Assembly: GCA_905221605.1 (NCBI GenBank)
Contig: CAJNDS010002468.1
Span: 593,501 to 657,500, forward strand
DNA length: 64,000 nucleotides
Reading direction: 5' to 3'
Origin: Symbiodinium natans
Lineage: Eukaryota; Sar; Dinophyceae; Suessiales; Symbiodiniaceae
The notes under the pieces are model-generated. The model searched no databases, was not told where the DNA came from, and saw only the letters and a list, made by a program, of their open reading frames with translations. A program made the translations under genes and the position numbers. Each line of letters begins with the position of its first letter. Position 1 is the stretch's first letter. Below, piece by piece: positions 7,996-18,145 of this stretch.

Positions 7996-9608
7996 CCTGA
8001 ACCCTAAACCCTAAACCCTAAACCCTAAACCCTAAACCCTAAATCCGACTCCTAACTCCTAAGCCCTAAACCAAACCCGCACCCCCCACACGCCTAAGGA
8101 CAGGCTAGTCGCCCGACCTCTTCGGGATGGCGCAGTGTGCTGAGTGCTTGAAAGGACCCCGGAGTGAAGCCGAGAGCTAGTTAGGGTTTAGAGCGCCATG
8201 TAGGGTTTAGGGTTTAGGGTTTAGGGTTTAGGGTTTAGGGTTTAGGGTTTAGGGTTTAGGGTTTAGGGTTTAGGGTTTAGGGTTTAGGGTTTAGGGTTTA
8301 GCGTATCCCTAAACCCTAAACCCGAAACTAAACCCGAAATGCTAAACCTCAAACAATTGAGATTGACCTTTAGCCTGGTTTCTTCAACGTTTCCCGGGCG
8401 CAGCGTCAGACGCACCGGTCAGATCCCATCGTTTCAATCCGGATCCAGCTGGGACTTCGTGGGGTTTAGGGTTTAGGGTTTAGGGTTCCTGGCTTATAGG
8501 GTGTTGCGTGTTTATAGGGTTCGTGGTTTGGGGTTTTGAGGGTTTTGAGGGTTTGTAGGGTGTTGGGCTCAGGGTTCGTGAGGTTTTGGATTTAGGGTTC
8601 ACGGGTTTGCGACTCACGAGTCTTGCATTTGGGGAAACCCGAAACCCTGAACACAACCGTAGGGCTCTTAAGGGATGAACCCTAAGCCCTAAGCCCTAAA
8701 CCCGAAACCCTAAACCTTATGGAAGCTTAGGGAAGCCCAAAACCCTACAGGCCCTATCTGCGCACGACTGCTAGGTTTGGGCTTTGGGCTTCGGGTATGT
8801 GGTTATTTCCAGTACAACTCCCAACACCCTGCACAAGGCCCCCCCCCCAACTCTGTTGCACAGATTACGTCTTCCTGAGCTTTCCGTCATTTTTGCACCT
8901 TTTTTGGGCCAGCATTTCTTGCGAACAGGGCGTTTTTAAACATTAAAAAAGACTTCCTCTGCTGGATCTCTTCCACTCATGCTAAGAGTGCCATTTGTTT
9001 CTGGGGTCCTTAAGGGACGGGGGGTCTCAAGGGCGGGGTCTGCAAGCCAAGGTTCCCCAATACGCCCCACTACTCCCCAAGGCTCCCTAAGCTTCGGTTT
9101 CGGGTTGAGGGTTTAGGGTTTAGGGTCTAGGGTTTAGATAGGGTTTAGGGTTTAGGGTTTAGGGCTTAAGGTTCCCTAGGTACCTACACCCCCATGAAAA
9201 CCCCCCCCTCCCTGAAGGACCCTATAATTTATACCGGAAGCGGCACCAAAGCAGAACACATGGGATGGGCAGATAGCGGGCTTGCCACCGCGTATGCGTG
9301 AACTCCGCAAGGCTATGCGAAAGCCCCGCGATCCAACTCCTAGTTTGGTGTTCATGACGCTCTAGTAGTTATTGGAGTTCAATCTTCAAAGAATAGGTAT
9401 TTTGGGGGACTCGGGTAAACCCTCCTTTCTCCAACCCTAAACCTTGACCAGGCGGCTTGCACACTCTGAACCCTAAACCCTAAGTCCCACCTAGGGGATT
9501 TGCAAACTCTCAACCCTAAACCCTAAACCTACGACTTGCAGACCCTAAACCCTAAAGCCTAAACCCTAAACCTACGGGGTCGCAAGCTACAAACCGGAAT
9601 CCTTTAAC
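7996..9608. other. Telomeric repeats with a few short islands
   Basis: CCCTAAA at 7996-8042, then TTTAGGG at 8203-8310 running head-on into CCCTAAA. Candidate exons: 8129-8179 (MAQCAECLKGPRSEAES then TAG) and 8370-8460 (two open frames, one reading FNVSRAQRQTHRSDPIVSIR). 8840-9060 is unique sequence without a convincing frame. 9230-9420 is likewise unassigned. Confidence 0.45.
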
Positions 9609-9609
9609 G

Positions 9610-9793
9610 CCGAAACCTGAACCCTAAACCCTAAACCCTAAACCCTAAACCCTAAACCCTAAACCCTAAACCCTAAACCCTAAACCCTAAACCCTAAACC
9701 CTAAACCTTAAACCCTAAACCCTAAACCCTAAACCCTAAACCCTAAACCCTAAACCCTAAACCCTAAACCCTAAACCCTAAACCCTAAACCCG
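9610..9793. repeat. Longest CCCTAAA tract in the window
   Basis: About 26 head-to-tail CCCTAAA units with very few changes (one CCTTAAA). Unique sequence lies on both sides, so this is not a chromosome end. Confidence 0.97.
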
Positions 9794-9801
9794 AACCCTT
9801 T

Positions 9802-9903
9802 GGGCGCCATCCAAGCCCAAGGACCGACTTCTCTATCGCTTTGGGTGCCTTCGTAGGTTCTTATGAGCACAGGTGCGGCACGCCTCGGCTCAAAAGCAAT
9901 CGC
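9802..9903 (+). CDS. Exon island, unknown protein
   Basis: Reads GRHPSPRTDFSIALGAFVGS then YEHRCGTPRLKSNR between a CCCTAAA tract and a TTTAGGG tract. It is protein-like but alone. Confidence 0.4.
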
Positions 9904-10231
9904 TTAGGGTTTGGGGTTTAGGGTTTAGGGTTTAGGGTTTAGGGTTTAGGGTTTAGGGCTTTTGAGTTTAGGGTTTAGGGTTTCGAGTTTAAGGTTTAGA
10001 GTTGAGAGCTTTGTTCAGCATGGGGCCTGAGGCCTTCGGGAGTACATAGAGAAACTCAGTACCAACCAACTTGAGTAAAGACACCATGTTTAGCGCATGC
10101 CCCCCCAAGTATGAAAGGCGTGCACGTGCGTATGTAGGTGTATATATATATATGTATGTATACTGGGATGGTTGGCACTGTGACCCTGTAACCGAAACCC
10201 GAGCCCAAACTCAACCCCTAAACTCTATGAC

Positions 10232-10484
10232 GCAACCTAAAGCCCTGGAAGCGCCAAGAACAACTTCGCAGAACCTCCACAGTGGGTGCCTGACCGTGGG
10301 ATGTTCCGCCCGAAACTAACAGTCCTTAATATGGATGACAATAGGGGGGGGTACTATTATAATCCCTATTGAGGACTGTTATAGTATAAGGGGGAGCATC
10401 CCAAGCCATGGCATCCACAGCCTACGCCGCTCCCATCGGCCTACGGCTTCTTGAGTTTTCCGCCAATCCATATCACCTTAAACC
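10232..10484 (+). CDS. Exon pair split by a family A element
   Basis: The left part reads ALEAPRTTSQNLHSGCLTV up to 10297. The right part after the element reads MASTAYAAPIGLRLLEFSAN from 10408. Removing 10298-10405 and one copy of the CCRTGG-like flank leaves a single open frame across the junction. The family is unknown. Shorter upstream codons to about 10190 may also belong. Confidence 0.45.
10298..10405. mobile_element. Family A hairpin element inside a coding frame
   Basis: GGGATGTTCCGCCCGAAACT on the left, AGGGGGAGCATCCCAAG on the right, with the CAGTCCTTAATATGGATGA/ATCCCTATTGAGGACTG core. Flanked by CCGTGG on the left and CCATGG on the right. Confidence 0.85.
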
Positions 10485-10662
10485 TGAACCCCTGCACCCC
10501 TACGTTTAGGGTTTAGGGCCCAGGGTTGGGTGCTTGGGGCTTAATGAATGAGGCTGTAGGACTTCGGGCTATGTGGGTTTAGGGAAGCCTCGGCCAAGTA
10601 TCCAACCCCAGAGGTGTCTAAGGTCGAGGGTTTAGATGTTTAGGGGTGTATCACTTGCAGGC

Positions 10663-10785
10663 CCTGTTTCTGAAGCTCTAACCCGAGCCACCGTGTACGC
10701 CAACAATGCCGGCGCAGGCCTCAGCCAATTTTGGGTTGAGGGCTGAGACCTGAAGCATGATCGGCTCCACATCTACAAGGGCTTT
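10663..10785 (+). CDS. Possible exon, unknown protein
   Basis: Reads PVSEALTRATVYANNAGAGL then SQFWVEG before a stop. The same frame continues as DLKHDRLHIYKGFF. It is either one exon ending near 10730 and another starting near 10747, or a decayed exon. Confidence 0.35.
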
Positions 10786-11080
10786 TTCGGGTTTTAGCAC
10801 AGCCTAAATACCCTAAATACCCTATAGGCCTAAACAAGCCCTACAGGACTCCAAAAGCTTTTCTTCACACCCTAGGCGGTTGAGGGCTTCATGGCTTATG
10901 GGTTCAGGGTTTGTAGGGTCTAGGGTTTTCAGGATTTGGGGTTTTTTAGGATTTAGGTTCAGGATTTGGAGGTCTTAGGGTTTATAGGGTTTGGCAATTA
11001 TCGGATGTAGGGTCTAGTGGGCTACTTAGACTTAGTAAGTCTTAGTAAGTCTATGTAGTATCCCCGAAACCCTATAATAA

Positions 11081-11380
11081 ACCTAAACCCTAAACCCTAA
11101 ACCCTAAACCCTAAACCCTAAACCCTAAACCCTAAACCCTAAACCCTAAACCCTAAACCCTAAACCCTAAACCCGAACCCTAAGGTCTCTACATGCCTGG
11201 CCCAGCCCAGCTCTGCCTGGCCTCCCTCCGAACCTTCGGCTGGCCCTCGGCCGCCAACGCCCGAGAGCCCAGTGAGTCGGCGCGCAATTGCTGAGGGGGT
11301 TTAGGGTTTAGGGTTTAGGGTTTAGGGTTTAGGGTTTAGGGTTTAGGGTTTAGGGTTTAGGGTTTAGGGTGCAGGGCTCA
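11081..11380. repeat. CCCTAAA then TTTAGGG tracts with a unique insert
   Basis: CCCTAAA 11085-11173 and TTTAGGG 11299-11372 point towards the unique segment between them. That segment (11180-11295) has a possible exon (GPAQLCLASLRTFGWPSAAN). Confidence 0.8.
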
Positions 11381-11579
11381 GGGTTTCAAGTAAGTCGGTT
11401 TAGTGTCTGGGGCTGACTTGGGGTTGCGGGGTTTTGTGCTTGAGGGGGTTCAGTGAGGGGTTTAGGGCTCAGGGGTTTAGGGTTTAGGGGTCTAGGGGCT
11501 TAGGGTTTAGGGGTTTCGGGGTTTTGGGAATGGTCAGCTTTCAAGGCTCATGAAGTAAGGGTTAAGGGTTTAGGCCTAA

Positions 11580-12130
11580 GGGTTAGGGTTTGGGGTTTAG
11601 GGTTTAGGGTTTGGGGTTTAGGGTTTGGGGTTTAGGGTTTAGGGTTTAGGGTTTAGGGTTTAGGGTTTGGGTTCAGGGTTTGTTTGCTCTTCCCCTCCCT
11701 TGCGGGTTTCGGGGGTTCAGGGTTTATTGGCCCTGGCAACTCTCGACCCTAAAGCCCTGCACCCAAAACCCTTCATCCAAACTAGCCCTCCCCTGGCCCG
11801 CAAGTAACCCTAAACCCTAAACCCTAAACCCTAAACCCTAAACCCTAAACCCTAAACCCTAAACCCTAAACCCTAAACCCTAAACCCTAAACCCTAAACC
11901 CTAAACCCTAAACCCTAAACCCTAAACCCGAATTCGCTTCAGCTAGGTCTACATGACAGGGCCGGGTCTGCACGTCTCTGTCCCAGCACACACCGAGTCA
12001 TGGCCGGCAACAAGCAGCTTCTCTGTGAGGGGTTGGGTTTAGGGTTTAGGGTTTAGGGTTCAGGGTTCAGGGTTCAGGGTTCAGGGTTCAGGGTTTAGTG
12101 TTTAGGGTTTAGGGTTTAGGGTTTAGGGCT
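11580..12130. repeat. Mixed telomeric tracts
   Basis: TTTAGGG/TTTGGGG 11581-11668, CCCTAAA 11808-11928, then TTTAGGG and five TTCAGGG units 12031-12128. A unique island at 11935-12030 has no clear frame. Confidence 0.85.
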
Positions 12131-12381
12131 TCGGGCTGAGGGCTGAGGGTTTATTAGGGTTGAGGGCGTTTTGGGGTCTAGAGTTGAGAGCTTCGGGTTT
12201 GTTGTGGTGAAGGGCTTCGGCATGTTTCGGGTATGACTTTCTAAACCAAGGGAGGGGTGGCGGTGGATGCTGTAAGGAAATATGCTGAGTCAGTGGGGGG
12301 TAGGTGGGTGGGCGGATAAGAAACTAGTCTAGGAAACTAGGGAACAGCCCAGCACATTCTTCTTCTTTTTTCGGAACGCAG

Positions 12382-12434
12382 ATGGGGGAGAAGATTTTGG
12401 AGTTTTTCTGAACGGAAGCTTTAAGGAGTCAGCT
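12382..12434 (+). CDS. Small exon with good splice sites, unknown protein
   Basis: A T-rich tract (TTCTTCTTTTTTCGGAACGCAG) is a strong 3' splice site, and GCT|GTGAGGG is a fair donor. The 53-nt exon is open in one frame (DGGEDFGVFLNGSFKESA). No partner exons can be named. Confidence 0.45.
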
Positions 12435-12534
12435 GTGAGGGTTTGGGAGTCAGGTTGAGCTATTTTTCGTGCCTTAGCCTTAAACTCTAAACTTTAAACC
12501 CTAAGCCCTAAGCCCTAAACCCCAAACCGTATAA

Positions 12535-12880
12535 ACCCTAAACCCTAAACCCTAAACCCTAAACCCTAAAAACCCTAAAAACCCTAAAAACCCTAAAAAC
12601 CCTAAAAACCCTAAAAACCCTAAAAACCCTAAACCCTAAACCCTAAACCCTAAACCCTAAACCCAATCCCTGTTGATGGGATATGTCTGAGACGGCAGCT
12701 GTCGGCTCGGATCCGGATGAGCTTCATGAATCAGTGTTTACGTAGGGTAAGGGTTTAGAGGGTTTTGGGTTTAGTGTTTGGGGTTTAGGGTTAGGGTTTA
12801 GGGTTTAGGGTTTAGGGTTCAGGGTTCAGGGTTCAGGGTTCAGGGTTCAGGGTTCAGGGTTCAGGGTTCAGGGTTCAATT
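12535..12880. repeat. Variant telomeric arrays (AAAAACCCT and TTCAGGG)
   Basis: 12560-12632 holds about eight units of AAAAACCCT, a two-base-longer relative of AAACCCT, embedded in AAACCCT. 12813-12876 holds about nine TTCAGGG units after TTTAGGG. The island between (12665-12750) is unique and may hold an exon (LRRQLSARIRMSFMNQCL). Confidence 0.9.
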
Positions 12881-13016
12881 ATGTTTTAGGGTTTTCTGAT
12901 GCTTTTGTCTAGGGTGCAAGGTGTCGGCCTTCGGCGCTGAACACAAAACCCCGCATGACCTCCGAGTAACCCATAGTGTATGCCAACCCTAAACCCTGCA
13001 CCTTCTAGAAACTACT

Positions 13017-13110
13017 ACTTGCTTAAGAACCCCCCTCAAAAAGAACAACAATCTCTAGTTTTCCCTAAAAGGGAAGCACATTCCCTATTTTTTGGAAAGT
13101 TCTTAACCAA
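13017..13110. mobile_element. Family F element
   Basis: TACTTGCTTAAGAACCCCCC on the left and the GGAAAGTTCTTAA right arm. Relatives: 34195-34283, 36013-36153, 51940-52010 (left end) and 58421-58505, which end CTTAAGCAACTAGTAGT. Confidence 0.65.
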
Positions 13111-14940
13111 AGGGTAGGAAAGAGAACCCCCTACCCCATTTATTTGCGCGATCCTGCGGAGTTTCTCTTAGACAAGCCATATGTTGTTACCCTCAACCCT
13201 AAACCCCTACATGTCCTCCCATGTATTTTACAGCCCTGAACCAACAAGAGCCTAGATACTCTAGAATAATTTTCCCGAAGTTTAACCCTAAACCCTAACC
13301 CTAAACCCTAGCCCTAAACCCTAAACCCCAAACCTCTCTGGCCAAAGCTCCCTAACGCCCAAACCCTCGAGCCACACCCCAGGATCGCCAGGATGTGCTC
13401 ATCTTTCAAGCAACAGGGCGCAAGAGGTGGGTTTAGGGTTCAGGGTTCAGGGTTCAAGATTTAGGGTTTAGGGTTTAGGGGTTAGGGTAGGGCTTATACC
13501 CAAACCCTAAGCTTTCCCAGAAGCCCGAAACCCTTCACCCAAATCCCCTAGGAGATGTTGGGTTTCGGGCTTAGTTCAGAGACCCGAACCCCAGATCCCA
13601 CACCCTAAATCCTCATGGGATTAAGACTCTAAACCCTAAACCCAAAACCCTAAACCCTAAGAGGTTCCCTTGATATCCTCCGAATCTGGCCCTTTTGTTC
13701 CCCAAGAGGAGCTTCACAAGGGTACCCAAACCCAAGGGTACAACCTTAGGTGTCCGATGTAGAGATCCCCTAAACCCTAAACCCTAAACCCTGCACCCTA
13801 AACCCTAAACCCTAAACCCTAAACCCTAAACCCTAAACCCTAAACCCTAAACCCTAAACCCTAAACTCCCCTGAGCCCTCGGCGTTGGCACACAGGTGGC
13901 AAGCCTTTGCCCCACCTGCACTGGCAGCCCAGGCTCCCAGCTTGGGGGTGCAGGGAGGATTTACAGGGTTTAGGGTTTATAGGGTTTAGGGTTCTAAACC
14001 CTAAACCCTAAACCCTAAACCTTAAACCCTAAACCCTAAACCCTAAACCCTAAACCCTAAACCCTATGGGCACAGGGATCCTTAGGGCTACTTGGAGGTT
14101 CATGGTGTAACCCGATGAGGGTACTTAAGGGGGCTCATTAGTGGGTTAGAACTACACTTATCAATGGGTTCTAAGTACCCTGAACCTGAAAGTAAGGTTT
14201 GGGAGTTTCAAGGCTTTGGCCGAGCGATGGGGGCGTGTTTAGGGTTTAGGGTTTAGGGTTTAGGGTTTGAGGGTGTAGGGGTGCAGGGTTTAAAACTGTC
14301 GAAGGGAAGGGTCAAGGGATGAGTGTCTGGGGGGTTGAGGGTTTCCCTAAACCCTAAACCCTAAAACTTAAACCCTAAACCCTAAACCCTAAACCCTAAA
14401 CCCTACACCCTAAACCCTAAACCCACCCTAAACCCCAAACCCTAAACCCATCGCCAGGATCCCTTGCGGCGCGGCAAAGATGGCGACGCAGCCAGACTGC
14501 ATCGCCTTCAGGCGTTTACATGCCGTTGGGGGTTAGCGTTCTAGAATTGGGGGGGTTTTGATAGAGAAGTCCCCTGAACCCTAAACCCTAAATCCTAATT
14601 CGTAAGTGACTCGATAGGAGTGTGTTCCTGAACAGCTTCAAGGATTGTGTTTGTTGGTGTTCTGGGAGGGCGCTTGAGGGTTGCTGGTCCATTTCTTTCC
14701 TTTGTGCCGGGGGGGGTGGGTGGGTGAGGTGCTTGTTCTAAGCCATGGACCTTGTACCAAACCCGAAACCCTGAACCCGAATACCAAATGCCTTGTACAA
14801 GTCTTTTTCTTTCGTCAAGACCCCCCTCAAGCCACTCAGGGGGTAAGGACTCAGGGCCCCTTAACCCATACATCCTAAACCCACAACCCCCTTAACCCTG
14901 AAACCCTACTCCCTACATCCTAAACCCTAAATACTGCACC
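13110..14940. other. Telomeric repeats, element remnants, no clear gene
   Basis: Small telomeric runs at 13285-13330 and 13430-13490, then CCCTAAA at 13770-13865, 13995-14066 and 14343-14445. A TTTAGGG-to-CCCTAAA junction lies at 13975-14000. 13660-13760 is a family H segment (TACAACCTTAGG...), shared with 32830-32940 and 35070-35180. 14090-14200 is family I (CTACTTGGAGGTTCATGG). 13380-13430 (DRQDVLIFQATGRKR) and 14455-14530 are possible exon islands. Confidence 0.55.
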
Positions 14941-15048
14941 CTGCTCATTTCGCACCGGTCCACTAAATAGGCGGTTGTCAAAATTATGGTCCCCTTTTGG
15001 GATCCCTATTGTCATACGGCACCTAAACTTAGGGTATCCCAAAACTCG

Positions 15049-15146
15049 ATCAGTGTTAGGGATCCTTTTTACTTTTTGGGTTATGGGCTTTCTTATATAT
15101 GAACAAAAAGGATCCCTTTTTCTTCCTAGGGGAACAGGGATTAAGA
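15049..15146. mobile_element. Family G repeat upstream of the cupin exon
   Basis: Nearly identical to 7669-7768 and ends GGAACAGGGATTAAG, immediately before the coding frame of the cupin-like exon. It probably forms the end of an intron with AAG as acceptor. Confidence 0.75.
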
Positions 15147-15560
15147 AAAGGGATCATGATTTTGACAACCGCCCAAATCTTAAGGAACGGCAAGGTCCTG
15201 ACAGATCTCGGAGCGCCGCTCCTGGACGTCGTCCTGGAGCCCGGCGACGTGTTTTATGCTCCGCGGACTGGTACCAGTATGAGGGTCGAGGGTTTAGGGT
15301 TTAGGGTTTAGGGTTTAGGGTCTAGGGTTTAGGGCTAGGGGGGCTGGTATAGATGTCCTGGCAGTTGGTTTTCAGACTGCGGCTTCAGGTTAGGTTCAAG
15401 TTTTGGGGTTTGGGGTTGTTTACGGTGCGGGAACCCTACACCCAAGCCCCTAACCCCAACCTCGCGCGCTGTCTCATGAGGTTCCTTTGGGCTTCCCTCA
15501 CGCCACATCGACCGCCGATTTGGAGTGTGATGAGCAGCGGCCCCGGGATTCGTGTCCTAC
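15147..15560 (+). CDS. Cupin/JmjC-type protein, two exons (partial)
   Basis: Exon A (about 15147-15257) reads LTTAQILRNGKVLTDLGAPL then LDVVLEPGDVFY. Exon B (15481 to about 15530 or 15590) reads VPLGFPHATSTAD. Removing 15258-15480, a GC-AG intron, joins them as LEPGDVFYVPLGFPHATSTA, the typical metal-site strand of cupin-fold oxygenases: GD..YVP.G.PH, in which the His is a metal ligand. I infer a Fe(II)/2-oxoglutarate-type or related cupin domain, as in ribosomal oxygenases of the NO66/MINA kind, but only this strand is visible. Upstream and downstream exons are not identified. The donor GCTCC and the acceptor side GTTCC look like a diverged target duplication. The intron holds TTTAGGG repeats. 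Confidence 0.55.
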
Positions 15561-15696
15561 TTGGAGATTCATGGGTACCTTAAAAGTGGGGTGACTATAT
15601 GTCTATGGCCTTATTTCCTAAAATTGGGGTAACTTTATGTCTATGGCCTCATTTCCTAAACCATGCTTATATGTAGCCTTGAATCTTCAGGTGTGA

Positions 15697-18145
15697 CCGC
15701 ATCACCTCGACACTGTAGGCTGCGAGTGGGATGTGGTTCTGAGCTGGGATGGGTCTCACCTTCTCGATGACACGTGCACGGCTCAAGCAGAGGTGTTGGG
15801 TCAAATTTGCCAGTGGCAAAGCCATTTGCAAGTGTTGTGTAAGGCACAACGCCTTGCGATTCTCCAGTCTTACAAGCGTTTCACTGCCTCTCGCCTGAAG
15901 AGCATGGCCCCACATCCGCCCGAACATCAGCCTTTGCCCGACATGGATGAGCGCTTTGAGCAGGCCCGGAGGTCTGTATCGGGCAGGAAGTCAGTATCAT
16001 CTCTGGCATCTGACATTGATTCAGAGCTGCTCAGAGCGGTTCCCATGGCCTTGTGTTTGAAGGGTTTTGGCAAGCATTTCAGTGCAGATCGCAAGTCCAA
16101 CGATTACCACCTCAGTCAGCGTGTTGATGAGATTGACTCATTCATCAGCCACTAGGTAGGCCCTTGGGATATTTTTATGTTTTCCCTTATTGGGTTTGAG
16201 AGGGTCGTATTCAGGATGATATTTTTCAGATGGTTTTAAGGGCCATCCTAGGCCATGACTGGAAGACGAGACGCTGGCTTAAAACTTTGACATTGCTGGT
16301 TTACTTGAACAGTGTGCCTGCAGCTCTGGCGAGTTTGCTGATGCTGGGTAGCCCATTGGTAACCCTTGATCCTTGTTGCCCTTTGTGAGGCTCTACCCTA
16401 AACCCTAAACCCTAAACCCTAAACCCTAAACCCTAAACCCTAAACCCTAAACCCTAAACCCTAAACCCTAAACCCCAGGTTCCCTTGTAAATGTAGCCAA
16501 CCCCCCAAAAACGGGTGGGGGGCCACCGAGGATGTGCATGTTAAACTGCTTTCTCATCATTTTGAAGATCCTACCAGGCGGAACAGGGTTTAGGGTTTAG
16601 GGTTTAGGGTTTAGGGGAGTCTACTTCGGGTCCATTTCAAGGTGAGTGTATATGTTGGGGTTACAAGGCATATAGGCCCTGCTTCAGGTGGATGGCTCAT
16701 GGGCACCTTTTGCACCCACGGTGCTTTTTGGCTCGTGTTTGTCTTTTGGCAACGCATTCGTGGTCTCTACGGGAAGAACATGGCTTTCCTGGACCGGCTA
16801 TGCATCTCCCAACACGACGAACACCTCAAGAAGGAGGGGATTTTGGCCTTGGGAGGCTTTCTGTCCAAGTCCAAGAGGCTTCTGGTTCTTTGGAGCCCTC
16901 GATATTTCACACGATTGTGGACCGCCTTCGAGCTGGCCTCCTTTTTGAAACATGACCAAGCCAAAGCTAAAGATATCGAGTTCGCTCCGGCCAGCATGGG
17001 GCCGTTGATTCTCTGCTTCAGTTTGTTTGAAACCTTGCTGGTCGCCTGCTTTCACCTGCTCATCGTGCAGGATGTGCAGGTGAGGCTGGGGAACATGGAT
17101 TCCTTGCTTGGCGAGGAAGGGGACCGGTATTGGGACTTCTTGGTGGCTGTCTATGTGATCGCTGCCCCGGCGTTGCTGCTGATCCTCCCCGTTAGCCTGT
17201 ACTTTGGCACCCAGCAAATGTTGGCCTTGCTGCAGCTCAAGAAGCAGCTGAGCGAGTTCAGCATTCGGGCCTCTCAGTGTAGCTGTTGCGAAATGGATCA
17301 CAGCCATCCCGACACTGGTGAGGAGATGCTGTGTGACCGAAGCCTCGTCTATGAAACCTTGAAGAGGTGGTTTCCAGATGAAGACTCTTCACAGGGTCAC
17401 TTGGACAAGTTCGATGAGCTGGTGCGGAAAGAGCTGAGCGGCTTCGTGCAAGAGATCTTGGGATCAGGTGCTCCACATTTTCGCTACGTCGTGGCCAACA
17501 CGGCGCCCCCTTTGCTTGGAATCTTCTGCCACTACGTCTACATGGCTGTGAATGACCCTTTTGACTGGACAGCTCTCGGTTGGATGATTGGCTGGTTCCA
17601 GATACCGCCGCTGGTGCTTCTGTCTTTCTGGGAGACTTGGTACCCCCATGATACTCTTTCCTTTTTTTTGGTTCAAGGTCCCCTTATAACGTAACCAACC
17701 CCAAAAACGGGTGCCCTGATTAAAACTATGGTTTCTGGGCTACCCTAAACCCTAAATCCTAAACCCTAAACCCTAAACCCTAAACTTAAACCCTAAACCC
17801 TAAACCCTAAACCCTAAACCCTAAACCCTAAACCCTAAACCCTAAACCCTAAACCCTACCAAGGAAATGCTTCTCTGTTGGAGGATCGGGGCGCGATGCC
17901 ATGGTCGGGTGTCCTTGTGGGTCGTCTTTCCACTTTGCATGTGTGTTGGCATCCCTTTCAACAACCTGATTTGGTATCAATACACGCTGGTGAAGTACAC
18001 ATTTGGGATGAGGTTCAACTGGCCTGTTGCTGGCTCACTAGCTCTAATGTGGCTAGTGGTTGCGATTCCTTATGTTCGAGAATATGGCATGTGCGGAATT
18101 TGCCACACATGGCCCAAGAAGACAACGCAGCTTCAGCGCCAGTAG
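15697..18145 (+). CDS. TIR-like domain multi-span membrane protein
   Basis: Exon 1 (from about 15697 to 16147) ends with RVDEIDSFIS. Exon 2 (16252 to about 16353) continues HDWKTRRWLKTLTLLVYLNS. Exon 3 (about 16642-17631) holds FLDRLCISQHDEHLKKEGIL and RLLVLWSPRYFTRLWTAFEL. Exon 4 (17864-18145) ends at TAG. The FISHDW start, CISQ and WSPRYF.RLW.afEL are the pattern of TIR-like domains; the family is common in Symbiodiniaceae proteomes, from memory. Hydrophobic stretches suggest five to seven membrane spans: two after the TIR-like part (near 16985-17060 and 17125-17215), two near 17485-17630 and two in exon 4. Introns: 16148-16251 is GC-AG with GCCA at both ends. 17632-17863 is GA-AG and is a family C element with a CCCTAAA insertion. 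The intron between exons 2 and 3 is also a family C element, broken by telomeric repeat; its exact ends are uncertain. The true start codon is not seen. Function is unknown; a signalling or immune-like role would be guesswork. Confidence 0.75.
16148..16251 (+). mobile_element. Family L introner-like intron (GC-AG)
   Basis: Ends CTAGGTAGGCCC/GGGCCATCCTAG are inverted. GCCA is duplicated at both junctions, and precise removal gives ATC AGC CAT GAC TGG in frame. The internal stretch TTATTGGGTTTGAGAGG...TTTTCAGATGGTTTTAAGGG recurs at 40372-40433. Confidence 0.8.
16349..16641. mobile_element. Family C element broken up by telomeric repeats
   Basis: GGTAGCCCATTGGTAACC starts the element. CCCTAAA units fill 16396-16477, then the element resumes as AGGTTCCCTTGTAAATGTAG and CCAACCCCCCAAAAACGGG. 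A TTTAGGG tract lies at 16586-16616. The right end is not intact. Confidence 0.65.
17632..17863 (+). mobile_element. Family C intron carrying a telomeric insertion (GA-AG)
   Basis: TTGGTACCCCCATGATACTC and TTTTTTTTGGTTCAAGGTCC on the left, GGTTTCTGGGCTACC then CCCTAAA units (17744-17858), then CTACCAAG. Exon sequence resumes at GAAATG. Removal restores the frame (TTC TGG | GAA ATG). Confidence 0.75.

Noticed and set aside
9610-9793. A chromosome end
   Set aside because: Unique sequence and genes lie on both sides, and tracts of both orientations occur everywhere.
16688-17307. Other long frames over the TIR-like gene
   Set aside because: They are shadows of the exon frame that carries the conserved motifs and membrane spans.
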